Positions 18,514-26,985 of a stretch of DNA of 64,000 nt are shown here, piece after piece (within the stretch, counting starts at the first letter, position 1; every line of letters begins with the position of its first letter). Location: positions 1,426,001-1,490,000 of the forward strand of contig NZ_NKFL01000006.1 of NCBI RefSeq assembly GCF_002223055.1, in the 5' to 3' direction. The stretch is from Burkholderia sp. HI2500 (GTDB taxonomy: Bacteria > Pseudomonadota > Gammaproteobacteria > Burkholderiales > Burkholderiaceae). A model generated the notes under the pieces. That model searched no databases and had not been told where the DNA came from. It was given only the letters and a program-made list of their open reading frames with translations. Position numbers and translations under genes: made by a program.

Positions 18514-20049
18514 ATGACTACGCCACGGCCCACTCCCCGGGCGGACACGCCGCTCGATCCGATCATCCAGTTGCTGGCGCTCGCCGGCGAACAGGGTTAT
18601 CTGACCCACGCCGACCTCGTCGACGCGCTGCCGCCCGAAAGCGACAGCCCCGACGCGCTCGACGTCGTGCGCGCCGCGCTCGCCGACATCGGCATCGCCG
18701 TGCTCGACGAGCCGGCCGCGCCTGCGCCGTTCGCCGGTTCGGCGCCTGTCGACGTCGATCGCGATGCGCTCGACGAAGGCCGCGCGATGCTCGGCGACCT
18801 CGCACGCGGCACGAGCGCGTCGACCGATCCGCTCGCCCTCTACATGCGCCGCATGCAGGCGGTGCCGCTGCTCACACGCGAAGGCGAAATCGTGCTGGCG
18901 CGCGAGATCGAGACGGGCCGCCACCAGATCCTGCACGCGCTCGCCGGCTATCCGGCGGCGGTGGACGCGCTGCTCGCGCGTCATCGCGCCCCGGTTTCGA
19001 CCCGCGCAGCCGGGTCGTCCGACGACGACGCCGGCGACACGCCTGCGCCCGCCAGCTACGACGCGCTGCAGGCGGCCGTCGCGGCCTTGCGCGGCGCATT
19101 GCACGCGCACGGCTACCGTTCAGACGAATACCGTGACGCACGCAACCACGTCGCCGCCCTGCTCGGCTCGATCGCGTGGGTCGCACCGGCCGTCGACGAC
19201 GCGAGCGGCGTCGTGCGCACGCTCGTGTCCGCGCCGCATCGCGCCGCGGCGGGCGAAGCCGCCTGCTTCGACACGGTCGCGCGGCGGGCACTCGCAGCCG
19301 CGCTCACCGACGGCCAGCAGAAAGTGCGCGACGCCACGCGCGCGATGCTCGAAGCGAACCTGCGGCTCGTGCTGTCGATCGCGCGCAAGTACATGAACCG
19401 CGGCGTCGACCTGCCCGATCTCGTGCAGGACGGCAGCCTCGGCCTGATGCGCGCGATCGAGAAATTCGAATACCGGCGCGGGTTCAAGTTCTCGACCTAT
19501 GCGACCTGGTGGATCCGCCAGGCGATCGCGCGCGCGGTCGCGGATCGCGCCCGCACGATCCGCGTGCCCGTGCACGTCGGCGACCAGTACCAGCGGGTGC
19601 AGCGGCATGCGCTGCGTTTTCGGCAGCGCACGGGCCGCCGGGCGACGCCGGCCGACCTCGCCGCCGAAACCGGCCTCGACGAGGACAAGCTGCGCGCGGT
19701 GCTCGCGCTGCCTGCCGAGCCCGTGTCGCTCGACGCGCCGCTGCCCGACGCGGACACCGGCCTCGTCGAGCTGATCGAGGACCAGGCGTCGGCCAGCCCG
19801 TTCGAGCAACTGGCCGACACGCGGATGCGCGAATGCGTGAGGTCGCTGCTCCGGTCGGTCACGCCGGCCGAGGCAGACGTGCTGCGCCGGCGGTTCGGGC
19901 TCGGCGGCGCCGAGCCTGACACCTACGACGCGATCGCGCAGGACGCGGGCATGTCGCGCGAACGCGTGCGGCAGATCGAGAAGCGGGCGCTCGCCGCGTT
20001 GCGCACGGCCGCCGAGGCCGAAAACGCGCAGTCGTTCCTCGACGCGTGA
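18514..20049 (+). CDS. RpoD-paralogous sigma-70 factor (group 2-like)
   Basis: A 511-aa primary-type sigma factor. Residues about 10-60 resemble region 1.1 and [29 protein letters not shown] is region 1.2. After a shortened non-conserved region comes region 2 ([75 protein letters not shown]). Region 3 follows, then region 4.2 ([15 protein letters not shown]). The 2.4 helix matches housekeeping RpoD, so it should read RpoD-like -10 elements. It is shorter than the usual RpoD and the downstream gene is not dnaG-related, so it is an additional sigma factor. The ATG at 18514 was chosen where sigma homology begins; the frame is open far upstream but only as a shadow of the genes on the other strand. 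Confidence 0.85.
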   Translation: MTTPRPTPRADTPLDPIIQLLALAGEQGYLTHADLVDALPPESDSPDALDVVRAALADIGIAVLDEPAAPAPFAGSAPVDVDRDALDEGRAMLGDLARGTSASTDPLALYMRRMQAVPLLTREGEIVLAREIETGRHQILHALAGYPAAVDALLARHRAPVSTRAAGSSDDDAGDTPAPASYDALQAAVAALRGALHAHGYRSDEYRDARNHVAALLGSIAWVAPAVDDASGVVRTLVSAPHRAAAGEAACFDTVARRALAAALTDGQQKVRDATRAMLEANLRLVLSIARKYMNRGVDLPDLVQDGSLGLMRAIEKFEYRRGFKFSTYATWWIRQAIARAVADRARTIRVPVHVGDQYQRVQRHALRFRQRTGRRATPADLAAETGLDEDKLRAVLALPAEPVSLDAPLPDADTGLVELIEDQASASPFEQLADTRMRECVRSLLRSVTPAEADVLRRRFGLGGAEPDTYDAIAQDAGMSRERVRQIEKRALAALRTAAEAENAQSFLDA

Positions 20050-20062
20050 CCGCCTCACGCGA

Positions 20063-20097
20063 CGCACGGTCGTGCCGCTTTCCGGCACGACCGTGCG
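20063..20097 (+). terminator. 15-bp perfect hairpin after the sigma gene
   Basis: CGCACGGTCGTGCCG pairs perfectly with CGGCACGACCGTGCG around a 5-nt loop, 13 nt after the sigma-factor stop. It has no T-run, so it may act with Rho or as an RNA-stabilising 3' end. Confidence 0.5.
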
Positions 20098-20230
20098 CGT
20101 CGAACCTGTGCTACGGTTGCCATTGACGTGCGTCAAGTTTTCTTCATCGCGTGTCGCGACAATGATGAAAGGCCGACCGGCGCATCGTTCGCCGTGTCCA
20201 TTCCGTTTGTGCTTCCCCGGATCCCTCGCC

Positions 20231-21133
20231 ATGCAGACGACCGTCAGCCAAACGTTCGAGGAAAACCGGCATATCGCGGCCTGCCTGCGCGAGGCGGCGC
20301 AGCGGCTGGCTGACCAGGGCGCGAATCCGTACCGGGTCGCCGCGTACCGCGCGTCGGCCGAGACGGTCGACGCGCTCGACCTCGACATCCGCTCCCTGTT
20401 CGAATCCGGTGGCGTCGATGCGCTCGGGATGCTGCCCGAGGTCGGCACGGGCGTCGCCCAGGCGATTGCCGAGCTGCTGGTGACGGGGCGCTGGCGCCAG
20501 CTCGACCGGCTGTGCGGCGACGCCGAACGCACCTCCGCGTTCGAAGCGGTGCCGGGCATCGGCCACGCGCTCGCGCTGCGCATTCACGACCTGCTGCACA
20601 TCGATACGCTCGAGGAACTCGAACGCGCGGCCCGCAACGGCCAGCTCGAAACGATCTCGGGCGTCGGCCCGCGGCGCGCGGCCGGCATCCGCGCCGCGCT
20701 CGACGACGTGCTGAGCCGCCGCCGGCGCTGGCAGGGCCACGTGCAGGACGCCGGCCGCGGCACGGAGCCGCCCGTCGAACTGCTGCTCTACATCGACCGC
20801 CTGTACCGCAACAAGGCCGCCGCCGGCGTGTTGCCGACGCCTGGCGTCGTACAACGCGTCACCGCGCATCGGCGCCCGAATGCGGACGACTACGTGCCGC
20901 TGCCCGTGATGCACATGACCAAGGGCGGCTGGCATTTCACCGCGCTGTGCCTGCATGCCGCGATGCGCACGCCGGAGGCGTCCCGCCCGACGGACTGGGT
21001 CTCGCTCTATTTCTACGACGCCCTGCAACGCGAGCATCAGCGGACCGTCTTCACCGAAACGTACGGCTCGCTCGTCGGCAAGCGCATCGTGCGCGGGCGC
21101 GAGCAGGAATGCCGCGTGTACTACGCGGGATGA
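20231..21133 (+). CDS. Helix-hairpin-helix protein related to PolX N-terminus, with unknown C-terminal domain
   Basis: A 300-aa protein. Residues about 8-170 resemble the N-terminal part of bacterial DNA polymerase X: an 8-kDa-like region (NRHIAACLREAAQRLADQGANPYRVAAYRASAETVDAL) and tandem HhH motifs (MLPEVGTGVAQAIAELL, VPGIGHALALRIHDLL, ISGVGPRRAAGIRAALDDVL). The polymerase palm and PHP exonuclease domains are absent. The last ~125 residues (from PPVELLLYIDRLYRN) form a separate domain I do not recognise. A DNA-binding role is likely; catalytic activity is not evident. The start follows a plausible leader after the sigma gene; it ends 1 nt from the convergent hypothetical gene. Confidence 0.7.
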   Translation: MQTTVSQTFEENRHIAACLREAAQRLADQGANPYRVAAYRASAETVDALDLDIRSLFESGGVDALGMLPEVGTGVAQAIAELLVTGRWRQLDRLCGDAERTSAFEAVPGIGHALALRIHDLLHIDTLEELERAARNGQLETISGVGPRRAAGIRAALDDVLSRRRRWQGHVQDAGRGTEPPVELLLYIDRLYRNKAAAGVLPTPGVVQRVTAHRRPNADDYVPLPVMHMTKGGWHFTALCLHAAMRTPEASRPTDWVSLYFYDALQREHQRTVFTETYGSLVGKRIVRGREQECRVYYAG

Positions 21134-21134
21134 C

Positions 21135-21635
21135 TCAGTCGTCGCCGGTTTCGTCGACGTCGAACGGGACGTCGAGCACCGACGCGACTTCGCGACATGC
21201 ATGGGTGAGCACGCGCGATCGGCGGCCGGAATAATCTGCCGCGAGATAGAACCAGGTCGAATGCGGCCCGCAATCGTCTTGACTGTTCCGTTTCGGTACG
21301 TCGAACCAGAACTTCACCATGTAGCCGCCCTTCCAGCGAACCGGAATCACCTGCGTGAGCTGCATTCTCGTGATTGCACCGTGGCGGAACCGGATGGTGT
21401 CGTCACCGACGCGGAACCCCGACCACGCGCCGTCGTTCGACACGAACACGGTCAGCATTTCGTCCGGCAGCACGACGGTCGGGGCGTCTTCCTGGGCCAG
21501 CTCGGCCGTCGACACCATCGCCGCCCCCGAACCGTCGCGCCCCGTCTCGACATCCACGTACGCTTCGATCGTCAGCTTCGCCTTGTCGTAGAAACTGCGC
21601 GTGACGTCGGACCGCACGGCGTCGGCGATCAGCAC
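21135..21635 (-). CDS. Hypothetical protein
   Basis: A 166-aa protein without signal peptide or membrane segment and without a domain I recognise. It is rich in beta-forming residues (DTIRFRHGAITRMQLTQVIPVRWKGGYMVKFWFDVP). The GTG start is weakly supported (no clear Shine-Dalgarno). It lies 6 nt downstream of the small membrane protein gene, so the two are probably cotranscribed. Confidence 0.55.
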   Translation of the reverse strand: MLIADAVRSDVTRSFYDKAKLTIEAYVDVETGRDGSGAAMVSTAELAQEDAPTVVLPDEMLTVFVSNDGAWSGFRVGDDTIRFRHGAITRMQLTQVIPVRWKGGYMVKFWFDVPKRNSQDDCGPHSTWFYLAADYSGRRSRVLTHACREVASVLDVPFDVDETGDD

Positions 21636-21641
21636 CAGTTG

Positions 21642-21923
21642 CTAGAATCGTGCACGCTCGCCGTATCGAAACGGCACATCGGGTGCGTCGCCGGGCTCGT
21701 CAGCCAGTTCGTCCTCCGGACTATCGGTCCGTACAGGCGGAGCGGCCATGACAGGCGGTTCAATGCCCCCGCACCGCCGAGTCACCCAATCGATTCCCAA
21801 CGCCAGCAGCACTTGCGGCGTCACCATCACGACGGCCACCGTCGCGAGCCCGGCGAGCACCCCGTAATGCGGCGCGACCCGCGATGCCGCATACGCGGCA
21901 GGAAACACAAGCAAAATCCACAC
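21642..21923 (-). CDS. Small membrane protein, two helices
   Basis: A 93-aa protein with hydrophobic segments at about residues 2-14 and 22-45 and an acidic soluble tail (SPEDELADEPGDAPDVP). GTG start. No family recognised. Immediately upstream of, and probably coupled to, the 166-aa hypothetical gene. Confidence 0.5.
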   Translation of the reverse strand: MWILLVFPAAYAASRVAPHYGVLAGLATVAVVMVTPQVLLALGIDWVTRRCGGIEPPVMAAPPVRTDSPEDELADEPGDAPDVPFRYGERARF

Positions 21924-22018
21924 GCTGCAACCCCGTTGTTCCAGTTTGCGATGTCTGGCACCGCATGACTCCGCGCATCACCCTGCCATCGGCCAACCCG
22001 CCGATGCATACTCGCCGC

Positions 22019-22444
22019 CTACGCACCCTCCGTCTTCGTGCGGCGGGCCGGATGGCGATGCGCGGCGATCCGCAGCAGCTTCTGGAACGACGGGCATTCG
22101 AGATGGTTCGATGCCGGGCACACGGCCGCATGCCGCAACGCATCGCGCACGGCGCCGAGACGGCGGATCGTGCGGTCGAGTTCGTCGGCCTTGCCGTCGA
22201 GCTTCGCGCGATCGATCGCAGGCATGCCGTCCGTGCCGACCATCGCGAGGATGTCGTCGAGCGAAAAGCCGGCCTCGCGGCCCAGTGCGATCAGCGCCAG
22301 GCGCTCCAGCACCGACTCGTCGTATTGCCGCCGCAGCCCGTGGCGGCCGATCGGGACGATCAGCCCCTTTTCCTCGTAGTAGCGCAGCGTCGACGCGGGC
22401 AATCCCGAGCGTCGCGCCACCTCGGCAATGTCCAGCCGGCTCAT
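22019..22444 (-). CDS. MerR-family regulator with SoxR-box-like operator
   Basis: A 141-aa MerR protein. The wHTH is DIAEVARRSGLPASTLRYYEEKGLI with RRQYDESVLERLALIALGREAGFSLDDI, then a dimerisation helix and a C-terminal CPASNHLECPSFQKLLRIA. It has only two cysteines (C-x7-C) there, not the four-Cys CxxCxC...C cluster ligand set of SoxR. It faces a DUF2938-type membrane protein gene across a promoter with the dyad CCTCAAGT-GA-ACTTGAGG, which probably is its operator. Effector unknown. Confidence 0.85.
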   Translation of the reverse strand: MSRLDIAEVARRSGLPASTLRYYEEKGLIVPIGRHGLRRQYDESVLERLALIALGREAGFSLDDILAMVGTDGMPAIDRAKLDGKADELDRTIRRLGAVRDALRHAAVCPASNHLECPSFQKLLRIAAHRHPARRTKTEGA

Positions 22445-22446
22445 GC

Positions 22447-22477
22447 TTGACCTCAAGTGAACTTGAGGTTGCAAGAT
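22447..22477 (+). promoter_or_regulatory. MerR-type promoter with SoxR-box-like dyad
   Basis: TTGACC (22447-22452), a 19-bp spacer, then CAAGAT (22472-22477). The spacer is filled by CCTCAAGTGAACTTGAGG (22451-22468), an 8-bp-arm palindrome with 2-bp centre. An over-long spacer occupied by a dyad is the hallmark of MerR-activated promoters. The dyad differs from the E. coli soxS box (CCTCAAGTTAACTTGAGG) at one base. It drives the plus-strand membrane protein gene. Confidence 0.75.
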
Positions 22478-22584
22478 AGTCGTTCGACTCGATGAAGACA
22501 AGCCCGGATCGCCATGAAACCGTTGAAACCACGCCGTATTCCGCTGCACCGCGCAGCCTGTTCCCTTCTCTGCGGAGGCACGCG

Positions 22585-23082
22585 ATGAGCCTGCCCGACG
22601 TCCTGCCCGACCTGCTGCTGATCGGCACGGGCGCCACGCTCGTGATGGATCTGTGGACACTGTTCCGGCGGCGTGCATTCGGCATTCCGTCGCTCGACTA
22701 TGCGCTGGTCGGCCGCTGGATCGGCCACATGATGCACGGCCGGTTCCGGCATGCGTCGATCGGAGCCGCGGCGCCCGTGCCGGGCGAACGTGCGCTCGGC
22801 TGGATCGCGCATTACGCGATCGGCATCGCGTTCGCGGCACTGCCTCTCCTGATCGCCGGCCCGGCGTGGATCGACGCGCCGACCCCGCTCCCCGCGCTAG
22901 TCGCCGGCCTCGCCAGCGTCGTCGCACCGTTCTTCGTGATGCAGCCCGCGTTCGGTTTCGGCATCGCGGCGTCGCGCACGCCGAACCCGGGCGTCGCGCG
23001 CCGGCGCAGTCTCATCACGCATCTGTCCTACGGTGTGGGGCTTTATCTGGCTGCGTACACGCTCGCGGCACTGACCCGTTGA
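22585..23082 (+). CDS. DUF2938-type inner-membrane protein
   Basis: A 165-aa polytopic membrane protein (about 4 helices) resembling the DUF2938 family: LPDLLLIGTGATLVMDLWTLFRRR at the N-terminus, LGWIAHYAIGIAFAALPLLIAGP in the middle, and a C-terminal HLSYGVGLYLAAYTL. Function unknown. Start chosen for GCGGAGGCACGCGATG. It is the only gene behind the SoxR-box-like promoter, so it is the predicted MerR target. A hairpin follows at 23115-23136. Confidence 0.75.
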   Translation: MSLPDVLPDLLLIGTGATLVMDLWTLFRRRAFGIPSLDYALVGRWIGHMMHGRFRHASIGAAAPVPGERALGWIAHYAIGIAFAALPLLIAGPAWIDAPTPLPALVAGLASVVAPFFVMQPAFGFGIAASRTPNPGVARRRSLITHLSYGVGLYLAAYTLAALTR

Positions 23083-23114
23083 GCAGATGGACTTCCGGAG
23101 GCCGTAACAGCTAG

Positions 23115-23136
23115 CGTCGGCTCAACCGAGCCGACG
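23115..23136. terminator. Hairpin after the DUF2938 gene
   Basis: Nine-bp perfect stem CGTCGGCTC/GAGCCGACG with AACC loop, 33 nt after the stop; no T-run. It lies between convergent genes and could serve both. Confidence 0.4.
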
Positions 23137-23340
23137 TCGATACCCACGCAAGCGCTTCGTCGAACATGGCGAGCGTATCGTCTCGTGTGCCAGCCGGACG
23201 ACGGCCACGCCGGGCATCGGCACCCGCGCAACGGCGACGACAACGCCGCGTGCCGGCATGCGGGCAAACGCCGCATGCTCGCGCGCTGCCGCCCGGTGCT
23301 TTCAAGTCGTTCATCCGGCCCGCCCGACCGGCGGGCCACG

Positions 23341-23781
23341 TCACTCCCCGCCGCAATCGATCAGGTTGTGGCGCACGCGCCCGAGCAGCCGCACCAGCGT
23401 GTCGCGCTCGTCGGGCGTGAAGCCGCGCAGCCCGTCGTCGGCGACGGTGTCACCCACTTCGAGCATCTGCGGAAAGATCTCGCGCGACTTGTCGGTCAGC
23501 CGGATCACGAATGCGCGGCGGTCGTCGTCGTTCGCGATGCGCTCGATCCAGCCATAGCTTTCCATCCGGTCGAGCAACCGCGTGAGCGAGATCGGCGCGA
23601 TCTCGAGCCATTCGGCGAGCCGCGCCTGATTCATCTCGCCCTTCCACGTCAGGTACGCGAGCACGCGGCTTTGCGCCCGGGTCAGCCCGATGCGCTTCGC
23701 GCGCCGGTCGAACAGGCGTCCGTTCAGGCGGGCGACATCGGCGATCAGATAGCCGATCCGGTTCTCGTAAGTCTTGTCCAT
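23341..23781 (-). CDS. MarR-family repressor of the adjacent efflux pump
   Basis: A 146-aa MarR protein with wHTH LTRAQSRVLAYLTWKGEMNQARLAEWLEIAPISLTRLLDRMESYGWIERIANDDDRRAFVIRLTDKSRE, a full match to the family core including the DxRxx wing. It is divergent from a DHA2 drug exporter, the standard repressor/pump arrangement. No Shine-Dalgarno precedes the ATG, and a perfect TATAAT on the minus strand ends only about 8 bp upstream, so the mRNA may be leaderless. Confidence 0.9.
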   Translation of the reverse strand: MDKTYENRIGYLIADVARLNGRLFDRRAKRIGLTRAQSRVLAYLTWKGEMNQARLAEWLEIAPISLTRLLDRMESYGWIERIANDDDRRAFVIRLTDKSREIFPQMLEVGDTVADDGLRGFTPDERDTLVRLLGRVRHNLIDCGGE

Positions 23782-23830
23782 CCGGCGATTATAGGGGTCA
23801 AGCCGGCCATGCCTCGGCGATAAGCGGATA

Positions 23831-23848
23831 TATAATAAGCGTGCTTAT
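23831..23848. promoter_or_regulatory. -10 box overlapping MarR-type palindrome
   Basis: TATAAT at 23831-23836 (plus strand) overlaps the palindrome ATAAGC-GT-GCTTAT (23835-23848). Another ATAAGC half-site lies 16 bp upstream. Repressor occupancy here would block the pump promoter. Confidence 0.6.
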
Positions 23849-23903
23849 AATTCCAGCCATACCGGATCGCCGCCCACGGCGACCGCCCCGTGGAGACACC
23901 CGC

Positions 23904-25433
23904 TTGAACCCCGCCGCCGACGCCCCCGCCTCGCCCGCCCTGAACCGGCCGATGCTGACCCTGTCGATCATGCTCGCCACGCTGATCCAGACCCTCGACA
24001 GCACGATCGCGAACGTCGCGCTGCCGCACATGCAGGGCACGCTGTCCGCGTCGCAGGACGAGATCACATGGGTGCTGACCTCGTATATCGTCGCCGCGGC
24101 GATCGCGACCCCGCTCACCGGCTGGCTGTCCGACCGGCTCAGCGTGAAACGGCTGCTGATCGTGTCGATCGCGGGCTTCACGGTCGCGTCGGCGCTGTGC
24201 GGGCTGTCCGAGACGCTCGTGCAGATCGTTGGCGCGCGCCTGCTGCAGGGCGTATTCGGCGCCGCGCTGGTGCCGCTGTCGCAGTCGATCCTGCTCGACA
24301 TCAATCCGCGCGAGAAACAAGGCCAGGCGATGGCGATCTGGGGAATGGGCGTGATGGTCGGCCCGATCCTCGGCCCGACGCTCGGCGGCTGGCTCACCGA
24401 CAGCTACAACTGGCGCTGGGTGTTCTTCATCAACGTGCCGATCGGCGCGTTCGCGCTCGCCGGCGTGATGACCTTCCTGCCCGCACGCGCGCCGCGCCCG
24501 CACGTGAAGTTCGACGCGTTCGGCTTCGCGACGCTGGCGCTCGCGATCGGCGCGTTCCAGGCGATGCTCGACCGCGGCGAACAACTCGACTGGTTCGGCT
24601 CGTACGAGATCCGCATCGAGGCGATCGTCGCGGCACTCAGCTTCGCGTTCTTCCTCGTGCATACGGCGACCGTCGGCAAGGCGTCGTTCTTCAAGTCGGA
24701 ACTGCTGCGCGACCCGAACTTCGCGACGGGCACGCTGTTCATCTTCGTGGTCGGCGCGGTGCTGTACGCGACCCGCGCGCTGCTGCCGCCGATGCTGCAG
24801 AACCTGATGGGCTACCCGGTCGCGACGACGGGCCTCGTCACCGCGCCAAGCGGCGCCGGCACGATGATCGCGATGCTGTTCGTCGGCAGGCTGCTGAAAT
24901 ACGTGGATGCGCGGATGCTGCTGCTCGCGGGGCTGGCGATTTCCGCGCTCGCGCTCTGGCAGATGATGCAGTACACGGTCGTGCTGTCCGAAGCGGACAT
25001 CGTGTGGCCGGGCGTGGTGCAGGGCTTCGGGCTGGGGCTCGTGTTCGTGCCGCTGAGCGCGCTGTCGTTCTCGACGCTGCCGCCCGACCTGCGTGCGGAC
25101 GGCACGGCCACCTACAGCCTGATGCGCAACATCGGCAGCAGTATCGGCATCTCGATCGTGCAGACGCTGATGACGCGCAACACCCAGGTCGCGCATGCCG
25201 ACCTCGCGACCCACATCACGCCGTTCAACCCGGCCGTGCAGGCGATGGTCGGCAGCCGCGTCGACATCGCGCTGCTCGACCGCACGATCAACCAGCAGGC
25301 GTCGATGATCGCGTACCTGAACGACTTCAAGCTGATGTTCGTCGCGACGCTGCTGATGATTCCGCTGTTGCTGCTGATCCGCCCGCCGCAGAAGGCGGCG
25401 AGCGTGGAAATCGCGCACGCGGCGATGGATTGA
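23904..25433 (+). CDS. DHA2-family MFS multidrug exporter (EmrB-like)
   Basis: A 509-aa 14-helix major facilitator of the drug:H+ antiporter-2 family. Motif D1 appears as LIQTLDSTIANVALPHMQG, motif A as GWLSDRLSVKRLL, and motif C as GPILGPTLGGWL. The TTG at 23904 was chosen because GGAGA lies at proper distance and it avoids running through the operator, as a GTG at 23841 would. It is divergent from and presumably repressed by the MarR protein. No membrane-fusion (EmrA-like) partner is adjacent. Substrate unknown. Confidence 0.85.
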   Translation: MNPAADAPASPALNRPMLTLSIMLATLIQTLDSTIANVALPHMQGTLSASQDEITWVLTSYIVAAAIATPLTGWLSDRLSVKRLLIVSIAGFTVASALCGLSETLVQIVGARLLQGVFGAALVPLSQSILLDINPREKQGQAMAIWGMGVMVGPILGPTLGGWLTDSYNWRWVFFINVPIGAFALAGVMTFLPARAPRPHVKFDAFGFATLALAIGAFQAMLDRGEQLDWFGSYEIRIEAIVAALSFAFFLVHTATVGKASFFKSELLRDPNFATGTLFIFVVGAVLYATRALLPPMLQNLMGYPVATTGLVTAPSGAGTMIAMLFVGRLLKYVDARMLLLAGLAISALALWQMMQYTVVLSEADIVWPGVVQGFGLGLVFVPLSALSFSTLPPDLRADGTATYSLMRNIGSSIGISIVQTLMTRNTQVAHADLATHITPFNPAVQAMVGSRVDIALLDRTINQQASMIAYLNDFKLMFVATLLMIPLLLLIRPPQKAASVEIAHAAMD

Positions 25434-25470
25434 CGGGCGCACGCGCGGCGCGCGCCCGCTTCGCCCCGCG

Positions 25471-26985
25471 TCAGGCCTTCATCGTGCCCGTGCGCACGTA
25501 GCGCTCGTGCCACGACAGCGCCTCGGCGAGCAGGTGCGGCGTGTGCTTGCCGAAGCTTTCGCGCGACGCACGCTCGAAGTAGTCCTCGAGCATCGGCCGG
25601 TAGTCGGGATGCGCGCAGGTCGCGATGACCTTGCGTGCGCGCTGCTTCGGCGACAGGCCGCGCAAGTCCGCGAGACCCTGCTCGGTGACGACCACCGCGA
25701 CGTCGTGCTCGGTGTGATCGACGTGGCTCGCCATCGGCACGATCCGCGAGATCGCGCCGCCCTTCGCGGTACTCGCAGACATGAAGCACGACAAGTAGCC
25801 GTTGCGCGCGAAGTCGCCCGAGCCGCCGATGCCGTTCTGGATCTTCGTGCCCATCACGTGCGTCGAGTTCACGTTGCCGTAGATGTCGGCCTCGATCATC
25901 CCGTTCATCGCGATGCAGCCGAGCCGGCGCACGAGCTCCGGATGGTTGCTGATCTCCTGCGGGCGCAGCACGATCTTCTCGCGGAACGTCGCGATTTCGT
26001 CGGCGAAGCGCTGCACGGCGGCCGGGCTCAGCGACAGCGCGGTGGCCGACGCGAAGCTCAGCGTGCCGTCCTGCAGCAGGTCGAGCATGCCGTCCTGAAT
26101 CACTTCCGTGTACGCGGTCAGGTTCGAGAAGCCGGCCGAGCTGAGCTCAGCGAGCACCGCGTTCGTGATGTTGCCGACGCCCGACTGCAGCGGCAGCAGG
26201 TTTTCCGGCAGGCGGCCGCGCTTCACTTCATGGCGCAGGAAGTCGATCAGTTGCAGCGCGATCTGCTTGGACGTCGCGTCCGGCGCGGAGAACGCGTTGC
26301 TGCGATCCGGCGCATCCGTCTCGACGATCGCGACGATCTTGTCGGCCGGGCAGCGCAGGTACGGCTCGCCGATCCGGTCGCCGCTCTTCGTCAGCGGAAT
26401 CGGCTTGCGGTGCGGCGGCAGCGCGGTGCCGTAATAGACGTCGTGCATCCCGTCGAGGCCGAGCGGCTGGCGCGAGTTGACCTCGAGGATCACGTGCTTC
26501 GCGCGTTCGAGCCAGGTCTTGTTGTTGCCGATCGACGCGGACGGAATCAGCAGCCCGTCCTCGCGGATGCCCGCGACTTCGACGATCGCGACATCGAGAT
26601 CGCCGTACAGCCCGAACCAGGCGTACTGCGCGACATGGCTCAGGTGGACGTCCTGGTAGTCGACTTCGCCGCCGTTGATCTTGTCGCGCAACGTCGGGTC
26701 GGACTGGTACGGCAGGCGCATCGAGATGCCGTTGGTGCGGGCGAGCGCGCCGTCGAGTTCCGGCGCGGTCGACGCGCCCGTCAGCACGTTGATCCGGAAG
26801 TCCTCGCCGCGCGTGTGCGCCGCGTCGATGTGGGCGGCAAGCGCGGCCGGGACGGCCTTCGGATAGCCGGAGCCCGTGAAGCCGCTCATGGCGACGGTCA
26901 TGCCGGGACGGATCAGCGCGGCGGCTTCGTCGGCGGTGCGGACGAGCGAACGCAGGGCGGGAGCGAGGATGCGTGATGAAGACAT
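25471..26985 (-). CDS. Acetyl-CoA hydrolase/transferase family (succinate CoA-transferase-like)
   Basis: A 504-aa class I CoA-transferase. Features: IRPGMTVAMSGFTGSGYPKAVP near the N-terminus, LQSGVGNITNAVLAELSS, the glutamate segment TAYTEVIQDGMLDL that corresponds to the catalytic Glu of AarC/Cat1-type succinyl-CoA:acetate CoA-transferases, GIGGSGDFARNGYLS, and VVTEQGLADLRGLSPKQRA. It moves CoA between succinyl-CoA and acetate or a similar acid. Start MSSSRIL chosen where family similarity begins. It is monocistronic, convergent with the MFS gene. Confidence 0.88.
   Translation of the reverse strand: MSSSRILAPALRSLVRTADEAAALIRPGMTVAMSGFTGSGYPKAVPAALAAHIDAAHTRGEDFRINVLTGASTAPELDGALARTNGISMRLPYQSDPTLRDKINGGEVDYQDVHLSHVAQYAWFGLYGDLDVAIVEVAGIREDGLLIPSASIGNNKTWLERAKHVILEVNSRQPLGLDGMHDVYYGTALPPHRKPIPLTKSGDRIGEPYLRCPADKIVAIVETDAPDRSNAFSAPDATSKQIALQLIDFLRHEVKRGRLPENLLPLQSGVGNITNAVLAELSSAGFSNLTAYTEVIQDGMLDLLQDGTLSFASATALSLSPAAVQRFADEIATFREKIVLRPQEISNHPELVRRLGCIAMNGMIEADIYGNVNSTHVMGTKIQNGIGGSGDFARNGYLSCFMSASTAKGGAISRIVPMASHVDHTEHDVAVVVTEQGLADLRGLSPKQRARKVIATCAHPDYRPMLEDYFERASRESFGKHTPHLLAEALSWHERYVRTGTMKA

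Noticed and set aside
23841..23903. Earlier GTG start of the MFS exporter
   Set aside because: It lies inside the operator/promoter and lacks a ribosome site; TTG at 23904 has GGAGA at proper spacing.
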